From positions 1 to 56,872 of the forward strand of contig JASJDJ010000028.1 of the NCBI GenBank assembly GCA_030065635.1: a stretch of 56,872 nucleotides of DNA. Reading direction: 5' to 3'. This document shows positions 20,565 through 29,308 of the stretch, piece after piece. Position 1 is the stretch's first letter; each line of letters begins with the position of its first letter. Source of the DNA: Xenococcaceae cyanobacterium MO_188.B32. Lineage in GTDB: Bacteria; Cyanobacteriota; Cyanobacteriia; Cyanobacteriales; Xenococcaceae. The notes beneath the pieces are model-generated. The model searched no databases and had not been told where the DNA came from. It was given only the letters and a program-made list of their open reading frames with translations. A program made the translations under genes and the position numbers.

Positions 20565-20691
20565 TGGCGATCGCCAATTGGCGGTAATTACGCCAAGCGC
20601 GATCGCCAAAAAGGGAGAACTTGGATTTGGCGATCGCGCTTGTCCAATTTTTTGACCAAAACGCGATCGCCAAGAGAAAATAGCGTACGCC
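20565..20691. repeat. HIP1-rich palindrome cluster
   Basis: Four GCGATCGC octamers (20567, 20599, 20630, 20663) in about 105 bases, set in alternating TTGGCG and CGCCAA units, including the perfect palindrome TTGGCGATCGCCAA at 20565-20578. It sits exactly at the place where about 500 residues of nifJ have been lost. Confidence 0.7.
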
Positions 20692-20702
20692 AAACCCTCT
20701 AA

Positions 20703-20957
20703 GTTGATTCGGGGCGTTGGTTACTCTACCGCTACGATCCGAGAAGGACGCAAAAAGGTGAAAACCCGTTATTACTCGATAGTCGCGTTCCCAAAAAATC
20801 TGTAGAGCAATCTATGTATGCAGAAAATCGTTTTCGGATGTTAATGCACTCTCAACCCGAAGCTGCGAAAAAACTGATGCAACAAGCACAAGAGGATGTA
20901 AACACCCGCTATGCTATGTATCAATATTTAGCAGCCAGGCAAATAGACAATCGTTAA
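20703..20957 (+). pseudogene. nifJ: nifJ remnant, part 3 (C-terminus)
   Basis: 84 residues that form the normal NifJ C-terminus: VDSGRWLLYRYDPRRTQKGE, then SRVPKKSVEQSMYAENRF and AAKKLMQQAQEDVNTRYAMY. The iron-sulfur and thiamine-diphosphate domains that should precede it are missing, so the gene cannot give an active enzyme. Confidence 0.9.
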
Positions 20958-20965
20958 TCTTTCTA

Positions 20966-20987
20966 GAGGCGATCTAAAGATCGCCTC
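20966..20987. other. Perfect 10-bp hairpin behind nifJ
   Basis: GAGGCGATCT and AGATCGCCTC separated by two bases, 9 bases after the nifJ stop. An A-run rather than a T-run follows on the plus strand, so it is not a textbook terminator; it may be a former nifJ transcript end. Confidence 0.4.
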
Positions 20988-21122
20988 CAGAAAAAAAGGA
21001 CAAGCCCAGTCTTTTCTTCACAGATTCCTCAAGTTATTTGTTTATAACTAAGACAACAGAATAGAATCGGCTCTGAATTTTGATTCAAGCCAGTCAGGCT
21101 AAAATCCAACTGGGAGTGTTGA

Positions 21123-21329
21123 ATGATGATTGAGATTGACAGTTATGTTCGTCACAAAAAAACTAAGAAAAAGGGGAAAGTCTTCGGGTACGGCTACCAG
21201 ATTGTCGGGGAAGCTTATGTGACGACTCTCAAAGTTGAATTACTGGAAGAAGTAGCAATCGAAGGATTTATCGAAGATGTTTATACCGAATGGATTCCTT
21301 GTGAAGCCGAAATAATCCAGAGGGTATAA
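21123..21329 (+). CDS. Small hypothetical protein, 68 residues
   Basis: Starts ATGATGATTGAG. Composition is that of a folded beta-rich small protein: SYVRHKKTKKKGKVFGYGY, then VTTLKVELLEEV and a terminal IPCEAEIIQRV. I do not recognise the family. It precedes the secreted PEBP gene by 100 bases on the same strand. Confidence 0.55.
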   Translation: MMIEIDSYVRHKKTKKKGKVFGYGYQIVGEAYVTTLKVELLEEVAIEGFIEDVYTEWIPCEAEIIQRV

Positions 21330-21429
21330 GGGATTTAACTAATAGGGCAGAGGTTGAGGGAAAATCAAATCAGCATCTTCTGTCCAGAAAGCCTCACCAG
21401 ATTCTCTTTCCCAACGAGGAGAACTATTA

Positions 21430-21948
21430 ATGAGCAGCAATTTTTTCTTAAAAGCATTGGTGCTCGCGACAGCCTTGTTACTTGTCAACCCATTAGTCAA
21501 TGCCGAGGAGATAATGATGAAGCTCGCCAGTCCTGCATTCGCTCACCAAGCAACGATCCCGCCAAAATATACCTGCCAGGGGGAGGATATCAGCCCTCCT
21601 TTGACCCTCAGCAATATCCCTGAAGGTACTAAATCCTTGGCTCTAATCAATGATGACCCTGATGCACCGATGAGAACTTGGAATCACTGGCTTATTTGGA
21701 ACATCAAACCGACAGGAGAAATTAAAGAAAATTCTGCTCCTGGTACGCAGGGTAAAAATAGCTGGGGTCGCAACGACTACGGTGGGCCATGTCCACCAAA
21801 GGGAACACACCGCTACTTTTTTAAGCTCTATGCCCTAGATAGAGAACTGGATTTGCCAGAAGGGGCAACCAAATCGGAGCTAGAAAAAGCTATGGTAGGA
21901 CATATTCTCGAGCAGGCGGAGTTGGTCGGTTTATATCAGAAATCTTAG
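21430..21948 (+). CDS. YbhB/YbcL family (PEBP / Raf-kinase-inhibitor-like) secreted protein
   Basis: 172 residues with a signal peptide at about 1-25 (ends VNA-EE). The mature part has the PEBP anion-pocket signatures: PPKYTCQGEDISPPL, ALINDDPDAP, NHWLIWNI and GPCPPKGTHRYFFKLYALD. PEBP proteins bind phosphate or carboxylate ligands; the physiological ligand of YbhB is not established. A good AGGAG ribosome site sits 8 bases before the ATG. It faces hypC tail to tail. Confidence 0.93.
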   Translation: MSSNFFLKALVLATALLLVNPLVNAEEIMMKLASPAFAHQATIPPKYTCQGEDISPPLTLSNIPEGTKSLALINDDPDAPMRTWNHWLIWNIKPTGEIKENSAPGTQGKNSWGRNDYGGPCPPKGTHRYFFKLYALDRELDLPEGATKSELEKAMVGHILEQAELVGLYQKS

Positions 21949-22005
21949 AATCGGTCATTTACTGCGCTTTTGCTGTTGGGTAGACCACACAGATTCAACT
22001 CGATC

Positions 22006-22041
22006 ATTAGCTAATAGCTAATAGCTAATAGCTGATAGCTA
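22006..22041. repeat. Heptamer array (GCTAATA)n
   Basis: Four or five 7-base units between the convergent PEBP and hypC genes. TAGCTA is self-complementary, so the array can fold. A related array lies at 51904-51928. Confidence 0.7.
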
Positions 22042-22063
22042 TTTCAGAGGTTATATCTCCCAA

Positions 22064-22300
22064 TTAAAGTTGTTCAGCAAACCCTAAATAATTGAGAGTT
22101 TTTTCTGCTTCATCGGGAGAGATAATGCTCAAAGCAAAACCAACGTGAACGATGACATAATCGCCGATTTGAGCTTCGGGAACGTAAGCCAAACTGACTT
22201 CTTTAATAATTCCTCCAAAGCTAACTCGACCCATTCTCCATAGCGAATTTGGTTCTCCATCCAGAATAGCAATTATTTCTCCTGGAACTGCTAGACACAT
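22064..22300 (-). CDS. hypC: Hydrogenase maturation chaperone HypC
   Basis: 78 residues, normal for HypC/HupF. It starts MCLAVPGEII with the essential Cys2 and has the conserved His in VIVHVGFALS near residue 52. HypC carries the iron being fitted with CN and CO ligands from HypD to the large subunit of NiFe hydrogenase. It ends a short minus-strand run hypF, DUF4327 gene, hypC. No other hyp gene or hydrogenase is in the window. Confidence 0.96.
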   Translation of the reverse strand: MCLAVPGEIIAILDGEPNSLWRMGRVSFGGIIKEVSLAYVPEAQIGDYVIVHVGFALSIISPDEAEKTLNYLGFAEQL

Positions 22301-22313
22301 TCGTAACTCCTTA

Positions 22314-22535
22314 TTAATCTTCTTCCCATTCTTCTTTTGGGAGTAGATCGCAGATCCGATCGCGTAAAAGATAGTTATTTCTTTCCAATTCGCATTCTAC
22401 ACAAATCCATTCCCGTGGGGGAATAAATTCACAGAGAGTGTAAATTAGCTGTTGGCGATCGATCGTTCCTTGTTCGACTAAATGGCGAGCTTCATCTTTG
22501 ATTTCTTCAATAGAATAATCGACTGTAGCAACCAT
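22314..22535 (-). CDS. DUF4327 family protein
   Basis: 73 residues, small and acidic. The sequence YSIEEIKDEARHLVEQGTI, then IYTLCEFIPPREWICVECEL and LLRDRICDLL matches the cyanobacterial DUF4327 family as I remember it. Function unknown. It lies 13 bases before hypC and behind hypF, so co-transcription is likely, but the family is not restricted to hyp loci. Confidence 0.8.
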   Translation of the reverse strand: MVATVDYSIEEIKDEARHLVEQGTIDRQQLIYTLCEFIPPREWICVECELERNNYLLRDRICDLLPKEEWEED

Positions 22536-22610
22536 CTTATACCTCAGTTTGGTAATTAGCTTTCAATTTTAAAATAAGGAATAAGCTTGAGAAACTTGTG
22601 AAGAATTTGA

Positions 22611-24621
22611 TTAGTTGTTGGTTTTTGTTCTTAGTGTCGCTACGATCTGACCTAGAGCAATACCGCTATCATTACAAGGTACCCGATGATGCCAATAGGG
22701 AATAAAATTTTCTTGTCTTAAAAGAGCGATTGTTTTCTCGGTTAAATATTTATTTTGCCAACAACCGTCTGTAAGGACAATATGTTTTCTGCCAATATTT
22801 TTAGCGATCGCAATTATTATTGCCACTAAAGTATTGTGAAATTTGGCTGATATTACTGCGGGCGATAAATTGTTAATAATATCTGTCAGAATTTCTTTAA
22901 TTATTCTTTTCCAATCGATAACGAGCGGTATAGTTCGATCGGGAAACTGAATTAATTCAAAGTTATATACAGCGTTTGTCTTTAAATCGGCGATCGCCAA
23001 TTCTAACTCTATTGCTGCTTGTCCTTCATAGCTAATTTGCTGTCTTATGCCTAAAATCGACGCAATCCCATCAAATAAACGTCCCACACTAGAAGCGCTC
23101 GGGGTGTTAATGTTGTTGTTTAACATTGTTCGTAATATATTTAATTCTCTGGGACTAAATGCTTTGATACAGGGCAAATAGACAAAACTTTTAAGCTCGG
23201 CAAATAATCGCTCTCCAAAAACCTCATACAGTAAAGCAAGTGCGATTCTTTTCGGCTCTTTAATTGCTCGTTCGCCTCCAGGTAGTCGAAATGTTTGTAA
23301 GGAAGCAACTCGTTCAAAACCTGTATCGGTAATAGCTAAAAATTCTCCACCCCAGATCGTGTCATCTAGTCCATAACCAGTACCATCCCAGGCGACACCT
23401 AAAGCTGGTTCATTCCAATGCAATTGATTGTCTGTCATACAGGAGAGAACATGAGCATAGTGATGCTGTACGGGAGTCAAAGGAAGATTTAACTGTCGGG
23501 CAAATTGTGTAGAGAGATAATGAGGATGTAAATCGCCAGCAACTCGAACGGGTTTTAATTCATAGAGTTGTTGAAAGTCGGTAATGGTTTGTTGAAATCG
23601 CTCGAAGGTAGCTAATGTTTCTAAATCGCCAACATATTGACTAATAAAAATTCGATCGTCTTGTAAAAAAGCGATCGCATTTTTTAACTGTCCTCCTACA
23701 GCTAGTAGAAAACTTGATTTTTGTTCTTCTTGACTAAAACCTGAAATTTTAATAGGTAAAGGTGCATAACCGCGAGCGCGTCTGAGAATCTGTTCTCGTC
23801 CTCCTATAACTCGCACGATAGAATCATCTACAGGACGAACAATAGGGCGATTATGAACTAAAAATAAATCTGCGATGTTATTGAGTCTTGATAATGCCTC
23901 TTGGTTATCAAAACAAATTGGTTCGTCGGTTAAATTACCACTGGTAGCAACTACAGGAAAGCCTAACTCCTTTAGTAAGAGGTGATGTAAAGGAGTATAA
24001 GGCAGCATAATACCTAGATAGGGATTGTTGGGAGCAACCTTTGCGGAGGGATAGAGGATGAGGGCTGAAGGCTGAGTTCGTCTTTTTAAAAGAACTATTG
24101 GGGCTTCGGGAGAGAGAAGTAACTTTTCTTCTAAAGTAGATACATGACAGTGAGCTTTAATTAGTTCGAGGTCAGTATACATCAACGCAAAGGGTTTATC
24201 GGGTCGTTTTTTACGAGCGCGTAATTTTTGCACTGCTACTTCATTTCTAGCATCGACTACTAAATGAAAACCACCCAATCCTTTGATAGCAAGAATTTTT
24301 CCCTGTCGAATCGCTTCAGCCGTTGCTAATAAAGCATCATGATGAGATGATAGAATTTTCCCTTCTCGATCCCAAAGTTCTAGATGGGGTCCACAGTTCG
24401 GACAAGCATTAGGTTGGGCATGGAAACGACGATCGAGGGGATTTTGATACTCTGCCCAACATCGAGCGCACATCTCAAACTCTTTCATCGTTGTCTTCGG
24501 GCGATCGTAGGGTAAGTCTTCAATAAGTTAATTCTAGCTCTGTTGCCAATCGATAAATAAAGGGACGAAAACCTACACCTTGAACCACACCTTGAATTTT
24601 AAGCTGCAAGCGTTGTTTCAT
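22611..24621 (-). pseudogene. hypF: hypF with an internal deletion (carbamoyltransferase HypF)
   Basis: The long frame (22611-24488, 625 residues) holds the second HypF zinc finger (CARC..CPNC), the YrdC-like domain and the Kae1-like domain (HHYAHVLSC). Upstream on the same strand, from the ATG at 24621, is the true HypF start: MKQRLQLKIQGVVQGVGFRP, continuing FIYRLATELEL, the acylphosphatase motif. That frame hits TGA at 24522-24520. The long frame, read back past its ATG, gives IEDLPYDRPKTTM, the normal link before the second zinc finger. So about 115-120 residues (most of the acylphosphatase domain and the first zinc finger) are deleted and the frames no longer match. HypF makes the thiocarbamate donor for hydrogenase CN ligands from carbamoyl phosphate, which needs the acylphosphatase domain. 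The 625-residue part could still be made from ATG 24488. Confidence 0.9.
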
Positions 24622-24719
24622 ATCGATATTGACAGAGTAATAATGGAAGGAATTCCGCTTCATGCTTTTTGGGAGCAAATTTTACCCTTTAGGACTTGAT
24701 GTAATCGAGGAGCAAGACT

Positions 24720-25814
24720 ATGAATTCTTGGCAGAAATTTCTAGAGATATGCAGTCGAGGAGCGAAAAGATATCAAAATCTTTTCTTGCCAGAACATCGA
24801 GTTGACGTAAAAGACTACGATTCTACAGCGATTCAAGCAGGTGAAGCCTATTGTCGTATCTGGTTAGTGGAGATGCGACTAGCTAAAGATGTGGACTGGT
24901 TTAAGCACCGATATCCTGTGGTTCATGCTGCTACTCGTTTCAATTACGGCGGTCAAACCGTGACTATTCCTTACCTAGCTGGTCCTAGCTACTTACAGGA
25001 TTTAGGAGTAACTAATCTAGACAGAGTTATTCAATACAATTATTCTTTAACACCCCTATTTCCTTTTAATCAAGGCTCGATCGAATTGTATGCTGGCTTG
25101 TTTAGTATGGCTGCGAGCGACCCCATTGGCAAATTTATTACCACGATGGAACGGTTCTCAGACTTGTTACCCGTACCAGAACTCTCAACTGTAGTCAATC
25201 TGGCAGACCCAGTATATCGGGGAATTGAAGATTTACTCGATATTGGCGATCGCCGTTTAGAACTGGGTTATCATCAAACCTTTTCTGGAGCGGGTGGAAG
25301 AGGTGGGAATACACTACGGGCAGGTTACTTCGCCGCAATTCTAGCAGAGGAAAACCAGCTCGATCGCGAAGCACTCTGTGTCATCGATGATAGTCTCTAT
25401 CTGGGCAAACTTGGAATGTCAAAAATATCGAGACAAAATTGCCAACCTCTTAAAGGTTATAGCTATATGTTGTTCCGCCTAGAAAAGCGGAAGGCTCAAG
25501 ATTGGGAATCCTTAACTAGAATTAAAGAGTTGGTGTATCAAGCCCAAGATGCTGCGTCTGAGGGTAAATATGAAGTAGTTAAACACACCCTGATTCCTGC
25601 TATTAGAACGGCAATTTACCGCAGTGCTGATGTTGCCAAAGCCGATCGCCGTCCCATGATCCTCAAAATTGAAGAATCTTTACGAGAGTTCGGCTTACAA
25701 GCAGCAAAAGTACCAGCGCGATCGCTATACGCCATTATGCAGCGACCTTTACCAAAGGTAGATGAAGAAACTGAGAAAGAACTGACGACTTTAGAGCGGC
25801 TATTTAATCAATAA
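24720..25814 (+). CDS. Unrecognised 364-residue protein, first gene of the SIR2/STAND/radical SAM set
   Basis: 364 residues with a good GAGGAG ribosome site before the ATG. No signal peptide or membrane span. It looks like a soluble alpha/beta protein with a helical C-terminal third rich in K/E. Notable stretches are HAATRFNYGGQTVTIPYLAG, YHQTFSGAGGRGGNTLRAG and the charged tail EETEKELTTLERLF. I recognise no family or catalytic motif. It is 74 bases ahead of the broken SIR2 gene and on the same strand as the STAND ATPase and radical SAM genes, so I infer, without proof, that it belongs to the same system. Confidence 0.6.
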   Translation: MNSWQKFLEICSRGAKRYQNLFLPEHRVDVKDYDSTAIQAGEAYCRIWLVEMRLAKDVDWFKHRYPVVHAATRFNYGGQTVTIPYLAGPSYLQDLGVTNLDRVIQYNYSLTPLFPFNQGSIELYAGLFSMAASDPIGKFITTMERFSDLLPVPELSTVVNLADPVYRGIEDLLDIGDRRLELGYHQTFSGAGGRGGNTLRAGYFAAILAEENQLDREALCVIDDSLYLGKLGMSKISRQNCQPLKGYSYMLFRLEKRKAQDWESLTRIKELVYQAQDAASEGKYEVVKHTLIPAIRTAIYRSADVAKADRRPMILKIEESLREFGLQAAKVPARSLYAIMQRPLPKVDEETEKELTTLERLFNQ

Positions 25815-25888
25815 GTTAGTGTTATTTTTACTTATTTATATTTATTAACAAGAAATCACTTTTAACTTTGAAAAAAGGATGTTGATCG

Positions 25889-26101
25889 ATGAGATTTACC
25901 ACCGACGAAGAAATTAAAAATGAAATCAAAAAAAGTATATGCCAATATTTAGAAGGAAAAAATTCGGGTCATTTCGATGCAATATTAGTAATAAGTGGTT
26001 TAAATGAATACAAAAACAAGATTACAATAAATCAGCCATTATATAAATTTACTGAAAACTTCTATGCTTTATTAATAGAAGATTTTGAAAGAAAACTTTA
26101 A
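25889..26101 (+). CDS. N-terminal segment of the SIR2 gene, cut off by TAA
   Basis: 70 residues beginning MRFTTDEEIKNEIKKSICQY, after a plausible AAGGA site. It ends at TAA (26099-26101). The same frame stays open for 34 more codons without any stop and runs straight into the SIR2 protein that is otherwise left with only a TTG start. I therefore read it as the amino end of one 494-codon gene broken by a nonsense codon, not as an independent small gene. The segment may be an adaptor or effector-associated domain; I cannot name it. Confidence 0.55.
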   Translation: MRFTTDEEIKNEIKKSICQYLEGKNSGHFDAILVISGLNEYKNKITINQPLYKFTENFYALLIEDFERKL

Positions 26102-26203
26102 GTAAAAAATACAGATATAATTAAGTTCTTAAACCATATTCAAGAAGATATATTCTATGATAATAAAGATAATAAAGAAGCTATTAAACAAATAATAGCT
26201 GAA

Positions 26204-27373
26204 TTGGAAAAAGAGTATTTATCAGTACAAAAATATTTAGAACAAACCGTCCTAACTGATCATCGAATTCCTGAGCCTATTAACCAGTTATATAAGGGCG
26301 AATATCAGGACATAGTTAAATACCTAAAAGAAGGAACGCTGGTTCCTGTTCTCGGAAGAAATATAAATTTGTGCGGTCGCCAGAACAATGAGGCAAAAGA
26401 GCTGAAGAATTGGCAACCTGAGAATGGCGGCTATCCACCCAGCGGTAGAGAACTAGCTGCATATCTGGCAAGAAGCTGTCCTATTCCCTCCTACTTTGGA
26501 AGAGAAGAAGTTTGCTGTCCATTGCTGGATATAAATACATCTGATAGCGCAGATGAACAGATTGCCATACCAGAACTTTTTGTTAAAAAAGCGATTTTGA
26601 CCTGTCCGTACAGTAACCAAAGGCTGGCAGTGGGAATAGATCTTTCATATTGGTCACAGTGTGTCGCCCTCAATAGTGGCTCTGGTGAACTTAATGATAT
26701 GTTGCGCTCTCTTTTTCATAGAGAATACACTCCAAACCCTGTACACGAATTTTTTGCCGAACTGCCGACAAAACTAAAAAATCAATGTTCTTCCCATCCC
26801 TATCAACTTATCGTGACCACTAATTATGATGATGTCCTAGAAAATGCTTTCGAGAGAGAAAATCAGCCATACGATATTGTATCCTACATCGCTACTGGTG
26901 ACTATTGTGGCAAGTTCAGACATCGTTCTTCAGAGGATGGCAGAGGAGAGGTGATTGAAAAACCAGGAGAATATCGCTACTGTTCGCTCAAGCGACAGTC
27001 CGTGATTTTAAAAATTCATGGTGCGGTTGACTGGACTGATTCAGAAACGAAACCAGATGGTTTTGTCATCACTGAGGATCAATACATTGATTATTTGGCT
27101 CGCGCAAGTGTCTCTAATATCCTGCCAACACAGTTACTAACTAAATTAATGAATAGCCATATCCTCTTTCTGGGCTACGATTTGAGTGACTGGTATATGC
27201 GCGCTATCCTTCACTTTATCTGGAAAGACAAAAAGATCGGCGAAAACCGGAAGTCCTGGGCAATTCCTTTCGATGCGGGGAAACTAGCTTCGGATTTATG
27301 GCAAAAGCGCGATGTAGAAATGCTTAAAGTGCCGTTAGAAAGTTTTATTGCCGAGTTAAGAAACCTGCTGTAA
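26204..27373 (+). CDS. SIR2-like (NADase-type) domain protein
   Basis: 389 residues from a TTG at 26204; the frame is open upstream to the TAA at 26099. SIR2-like features: nucleotide loop LVPVLGRNINLCG near residue 45, the NAD-contact motif TTNYDDVLENAF near 205, and KIHGAVDW with the candidate catalytic His near 270, then FLGYDLSDWYMRAIL, the pattern of the SIR2_2 group. In phage-defence systems SIR2 domains of this group degrade NAD+ when triggered. There is no ribosome site before the TTG, so expression depends on reading past, or reinitiating after, the upstream TAA. It ends 24 bases before the STAND ATPase. Confidence 0.85.
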   Translation: MEKEYLSVQKYLEQTVLTDHRIPEPINQLYKGEYQDIVKYLKEGTLVPVLGRNINLCGRQNNEAKELKNWQPENGGYPPSGRELAAYLARSCPIPSYFGREEVCCPLLDINTSDSADEQIAIPELFVKKAILTCPYSNQRLAVGIDLSYWSQCVALNSGSGELNDMLRSLFHREYTPNPVHEFFAELPTKLKNQCSSHPYQLIVTTNYDDVLENAFERENQPYDIVSYIATGDYCGKFRHRSSEDGRGEVIEKPGEYRYCSLKRQSVILKIHGAVDWTDSETKPDGFVITEDQYIDYLARASVSNILPTQLLTKLMNSHILFLGYDLSDWYMRAILHFIWKDKKIGENRKSWAIPFDAGKLASDLWQKRDVEMLKVPLESFIAELRNLL

Positions 27374-27397
27374 GCTAATCAAATAGAGGAATTAGCA

Positions 27398-29308
27398 ATG
27401 AGGAGTTACCACAAGACATTATCTGATAAGCCCTACAAAGGACTAAATCATTACACGAAAAAAGATGCAGAGTGCTTCTTCGGCAGGGATGACTGGAAGG
27501 AAATCATTCTGGATAACGTGATGGCTCGTCGAGTAACTTTACTGTATGGTGAGAGTGGCGTAGGAAAAAGTTCTGTTCTGGACGCTGGTGTGGTTAGCCA
27601 GCTAGAGAAAATGGCAGAAAAAAACAGGAATGATTTCGGTACACCTAAATTAGCTGTTGCTATGTTTCGCAATTGGAGTGTCGATCCTCATAAGGGGTTA
27701 GTTGAGTGCGTCCAAGATGCTGCCATTGAAGCGTTGAAGCTTTCTGAGATCGAAGCAAAAGCAGTAAAAGAATTGATGCCGCCGTTTTCTACATTGACCG
27801 AGAAGTTGCAGGCGTGGTCAAAATGCGTGGGAGGTCAACTGTATATCATTCTCGATCAATTCGAGGAATATTTTCTCTATCAACCAAAACACGATCCTCA
27901 GGGTAAGTTCGTCCTTGAATTTTCTCGGGCAGCTAATAATGAAGATCTGCGGGCTAACTTGCTGATTTCCATTCGGAAAGAGTCTTATGTTGAGCTTATT
28001 GACCACTTAAAAGTACATATTCCCGACTTATTCACTGACCCCTTAGGCATAAAACGCCTGAATAGAGAACAGGGAATGGAAGCGATCGAAAAACCAATCA
28101 AACAATACTACAACAGTGAATACGGACAAAAATTTGACATCGAACAGGAATTAACTCTGGAAATTCTAAAAGATGTCGATGTAATCAAGGCTATGCCATG
28201 GCTTCAGGATGAAGCTGGTCTTGGTGACAAAGATATAAATGGAACAGAGAAACAAAAGAAAAGTTCCCAGATGATTGAGACATCCTGTTTACAATTGGTG
28301 ATGGATCGCCTGTGGGAAGAAGAAAAGAATAATGAGCCCCCAATCCTGAAACTGACAACGTACAAAAAACTTGGTCGTGCAGAGAAGATTGTCAAAAAGC
28401 ACGTAAATGATCAGATGAAGAATTTGTCACCCCAGATGCAAAATACGGCAGCATATGTCTTCCACTATCTGGTTACAAGTTCTCGTACCAAAATTGCTCA
28501 TACCGTTGGGGAATTAGTCGAGTTGGTTAACAGCGAGTCGGGTATAAAAATTGAGTTGACAAAAGAACAGGTTGAACCCTTACTCAGACAACTTGGTCAA
28601 CCAGAGGTTCGTATCCTACGCTCAATATTACCAGCTTCTCGCGAACAAAAAGAAAAACGCTATGAGATTTTCCACGATGTACTAGCCAAGGCAATCCTCG
28701 ATTGGCGAACACAATACTTGGACAAAGTAGAAAGAGAAAAAAAAGAAAGAGAAAAAAAAGAAAGAGAAAAAGAGAGAAAAAAAAGAAACCTAAGGATAAG
28801 AATCTATGTGGTGTCGGGCTTGATATTAGGAGGTCTGATAGCACTATGGTTTTATAGAGAAACAGTTGGTTTGAAACAAGAGCTGCAACAGGACTTAGAA
28901 AGGTCATTGCCTGGAAATTCTCAGTTAGACAAGCTTCTTGCAGGGATGAGAACTGTAAACAAATATGAGAAAACTAACAAATCATTATTTAACATCTTTT
29001 ATAAAAACTACAAACAAAGCTTAGTTTCTGATTTAGTTCAGTTTTTACCAGAGAGCTTTATCGGTCTTCAAGAACAGAATAAATTTAAAGTTCGAGAACT
29101 TTCTAGAAAAGCGATATGGAATCATAGGTTTATCCTTGACAATCCGCCTGAAAAAAATAAAACTCTGCAAGCTCAATGGCCGAACTATTGGAATAACTGG
29201 CAGGACTGGCAAGACTGGCAGGACCAACCTTGGACTAACTGGCAGGACTGGCAGGACCAACCTTGGGCTAACTGGCAGGACTGGGGTAACTGGAGTAATT
29301 ATGGGTAA
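27398..29308 (+). CDS. nSTAND1-type ATPase with membrane segment and W-x-(N/D) repeat tail
   Basis: 636 residues, with a GAGG site before the ATG. Start: YKGLNHYTKKDAECFFGRDD, the usual nSTAND1 opening. Walker A GESGVGKSS at 51-59; Walker B LYIILDQFEE near 148-157; then the helical and winged-helix parts typical of STAND NTPases. Residues about 445-465 are a strongly basic/acidic coiled coil (KKERE units), about 467-487 a single membrane span, then a ~105-residue region and, from about 593 to 634, a tail with twelve W-x-N or W-x-D triplets. STAND ATPases act as switchable sensors in bacterial conflict systems. The tail looks like a triceptide core peptide, and the next gene is a radical SAM enzyme. 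Its last codons overlap the ATG at 29301. Confidence 0.88.
   Translation: MRSYHKTLSDKPYKGLNHYTKKDAECFFGRDDWKEIILDNVMARRVTLLYGESGVGKSSVLDAGVVSQLEKMAEKNRNDFGTPKLAVAMFRNWSVDPHKGLVECVQDAAIEALKLSEIEAKAVKELMPPFSTLTEKLQAWSKCVGGQLYIILDQFEEYFLYQPKHDPQGKFVLEFSRAANNEDLRANLLISIRKESYVELIDHLKVHIPDLFTDPLGIKRLNREQGMEAIEKPIKQYYNSEYGQKFDIEQELTLEILKDVDVIKAMPWLQDEAGLGDKDINGTEKQKKSSQMIETSCLQLVMDRLWEEEKNNEPPILKLTTYKKLGRAEKIVKKHVNDQMKNLSPQMQNTAAYVFHYLVTSSRTKIAHTVGELVELVNSESGIKIELTKEQVEPLLRQLGQPEVRILRSILPASREQKEKRYEIFHDVLAKAILDWRTQYLDKVEREKKEREKKEREKERKKRNLRIRIYVVSGLILGGLIALWFYRETVGLKQELQQDLERSLPGNSQLDKLLAGMRTVNKYEKTNKSLFNIFYKNYKQSLVSDLVQFLPESFIGLQEQNKFKVRELSRKAIWNHRFILDNPPEKNKTLQAQWPNYWNNWQDWQDWQDQPWTNWQDWQDQPWANWQDWGNWSNYG
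29175..29301 (+). repeat. Tandem repeat coding for W-x-(N/D) triplets
   Basis: The 3' end of the STAND gene repeats an 11-codon (33-base) unit reading W-T/A-N-W-Q-D-W-Q-D-Q-P, preceded and followed by shorter 9-base units (TGGCAGGAC). Triplets in order: WPN, WNN, WQD, WQD, WQD, WTN, WQD, WQD, WAN, WQD, WGN, WSN. DNA identity between units is high, so copy number probably changes by slippage. Confidence 0.9.

Noticed and set aside
19145-20957. nifJ as evidence of a nitrogen-fixation cluster
   Set aside because: No nif genes are near, and NifJ also serves fermentation; the gene is broken anyway.
21354-21623. 89-residue frame overlapping the PEBP gene start
   Set aside because: Out-of-frame shadow; the PEBP frame has signal peptide, ribosome site and family motifs.
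28584-28907. Phe/Leu-rich minus-strand frame of 107 residues
   Set aside because: Antisense of the Lys/Glu-rich coiled coil and membrane span of the STAND gene.
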